Virus record (IMG/VR): IMGVR_UViG_3300025647_000339
Location: 1-21,151 of that record
DNA: 21,151 bases
Origin: a virus
Strand: one strand, 5' to 3'
In this document: piece after piece, positions 20,268-21,151 of the stretch
Layout: each line of letters starts with the position of its first letter
How positions within the stretch are numbered: position 1 is the first letter of the stretch
Notes under the pieces: generated by a model
Told to the model about the DNA's origin: nothing
Seen by the model: the letters and a program-made list of their open reading frames with translations, nothing else
Databases searched by the model: none
Translations under genes and position numbers: made by a program

Positions 20268-20432
20268 ATGGAATTACTTGATAAAGCCCAAGATATTGCA
20301 CGCACAAGACCGTTGCTAAAAAATGCAGAGGATGAAATTTCAAAGTTGCGCGATTCCGCTGGCGGTGCGGAGCGTGAATTGATCGGGCAATTATTCGAGG
20401 CAATGATTGTGGCTAGGTCACTTGGGTTGTGA
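20268..20432 (+). CDS. small protein, 54 aa, directly after the MuF fusion
   Basis: The ATG follows the MuF stop at once (TAAATG) and opens MELLDKAQDIARTRPLLKNA, EDEISKLRDSAGGAERELIG, QLFEAMIVARSLGL. It is a charged helical protein without cysteines or membrane segment. Its position, immediately after a gene with a toxin-like enzyme domain, would fit a cognate inhibitor, but it could as well be a head accessory protein. I know no family. Confidence 0.65.
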   Translation: MELLDKAQDIARTRPLLKNAEDEISKLRDSAGGAERELIGQLFEAMIVARSLGL

Positions 20433-20454
20433 GGGAGTAGCAGATGCAAGATGG

Positions 20455-20491
20455 TATAGCCATTGTCTCTATGTTATGTTATAACGTAACA
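20455..20491 (+). promoter_or_regulatory. late promoter or operator motif, copy 2
   Basis: TATAGCC (20455-20461) and ATGTTATAACGTAACA (20476-20491) repeat the elements found before the portal gene, here 14 bases apart. The second element differs from copy 1 at one inner base and lacks the last T. It lies 20 bases before the prohead protease ATG. Confidence 0.55.
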
Positions 20492-20511
20492 AACCTATGC
20501 GGGGCAAAAGC

Positions 20512-21151
20512 ATGATCGAACACAAGCAGGCCGCTTTCGAGTTGAAAAAAGAACCGGACGCGGATGGCGAGTTCGAGGGCTATGCGTCGGTTTTTGGCAT
20601 TGTTGACCAAGGGCTTGACGTGGTCGAACGTGGGGCTTTTACCAAGTCGCTAGGGTCAGGGCGCAAGGTCAAGTTGCTTTGGCAACATGATACAAGCAAG
20701 GTGATCGGCGTGCTGGACGTCTTGAGTGAGGACGAGCGCGGCTTGTTTTTCAAGGGGCGTTTGCTGAAGGGCATTAAGCTGGCCGAGGAGGCTATGGTAA
20801 TGCTTCGGGCCGGTGCCATTGATGGTATTTCAATCGGCTATCGCACGGTTGAAGCGGTGCAGGAAGGCGGCGGGCGCATTCGGAAGTTGCTTGAGGTTGA
20901 ATTGTACGAAATCAGCCTTGTGACGTTCCCGATGAATGAAGCTGCAAAGGTTACAGGCGTGAAGTCAGATGACGGCGCGTTTGACATTCGGAAATTGGAA
21001 GCCGCGCTACGCGACGTATGCGGACTTTCGCAGAAGGAGGCCAAGGCATTGCTTGCCGATGGCTTCAAAGGCCTAAAGGTGACACGCGACGTGGGTGCTG
21101 ATGAAGGCGATGAACGGGCCAAAGCCCTATTGCAATCACTGAACAAATTGA
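20512..21151 (+). CDS. HK97-type prohead protease, truncated by window end
   Basis: The open frame of 213 codons runs off the window. It matches U35/HK97 prohead proteases: FEGYASVFGIVDQGLDVVER near 22-40 with GAF following, LLWQHDTSKVIG with catalytic His59, and GAIDGISIGYR with catalytic Ser107, then LYEISLVTFPMNEAA at 131-145. The segment RKLEAALRDVCGLSQKEAKA near 160-179 is a helical tail often found after the protease core. It cleaves scaffold and capsid protein during head maturation. The major capsid gene is expected just after it, outside the window. GGGG stands about 8 bases before the ATG. Confidence 0.93.
   Translation, partial: MIEHKQAAFELKKEPDADGEFEGYASVFGIVDQGLDVVERGAFTKSLGSGRKVKLLWQHDTSKVIGVLDVLSEDERGLFFKGRLLKGIKLAEEAMVMLRAGAIDGISIGYRTVEAVQEGGGRIRKLLEVELYEISLVTFPMNEAAKVTGVKSDDGAFDIRKLEAALRDVCGLSQKEAKALLADGFKGLKVTRDVGADEGDERAKALLQSLNKL

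Overview
The window is a compact piece of a tailed double-stranded DNA phage (or prophage) genome. It holds HK97-type head genes: portal, MuF-type minor head protein and prohead protease, preceded by both terminase subunits. It also holds a phage recombination and replication set and a spanin lysis pair. The host is most likely an alphaproteobacterium, probably of the Rhodobacterales. This rests on the GapR-family protein, the style of the small accessory proteins and the moderately high GC. It is an inference, since no host gene is present. No integrase, CI-type repressor, tRNA or attachment site is visible, so lifestyle cannot be decided from this window.

Layout. (1) 1-268: end of the lysis cassette, an i-spanin C-terminus with an o-spanin lipoprotein gene nested in another frame. 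(2) 334-2659, minus strand: a leftward operon of ten small genes, mostly of unknown function, joined by 4-5 base stop/start overlaps. It includes 25-, 28- and 37-codon genes. (3) 2660-2742: divergent promoters around a palindromic operator, then a rightward Cro-like regulator (2743), a UUCG-loop terminator and a C5-cytosine DNA methyltransferase (3046-3933). A second reading frame of the methyltransferase gene looks like a real protein. (4) 3930-6346, minus strand: a leftward recombination operon with an ERF annealing protein, a coiled-coil protein, a DUF1367/NinB-like protein, an HNH-like nuclease and a small protein. (5) 6347-6481: a second divergent control region with an exact 22-bp copy of the operator. 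(6) 6482-7865, plus strand: small protein, GapR-like protein, RusA resolvase, SSB and a membrane protein, ending at a strong terminator. (7) 8007-11904: a DUF1376 replication protein, then a cassette with its own promoter (SNF2-like helicase, beta-class DNA methyltransferase, zinc ribbon), then a replication-associated protein. The cassette lies between two diverged copies of the DUF1376 3' end. (8) 11989-15056: chained small genes including a stand-alone DnaA domain IV protein, two helix-turn-helix candidates and a secreted protein. (9) 15043-21151: PLD-like protein, TerS, TerL, portal, MuF protein fused to an HELGH metallopeptidase domain, a 54-residue protein and the start of the prohead protease.

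How it fits together. The two operator copies suggest that one regulator controls leftward and rightward early transcription at two places. ERF, SSB, RusA and the HNH-like nuclease form a recombination set. The DUF1376 protein, the 147-residue protein and the DnaA-like protein are candidates for replication initiation. A palindromic TATAAY-containing motif before both the portal and the protease genes looks like a late promoter or operator. The most unusual items are the overprinted frame in the cytosine methyltransferase gene, the duplicated DUF1376 tail around the helicase/methyltransferase cassette, and the MuF-metallopeptidase fusion followed at once by a tiny gene.
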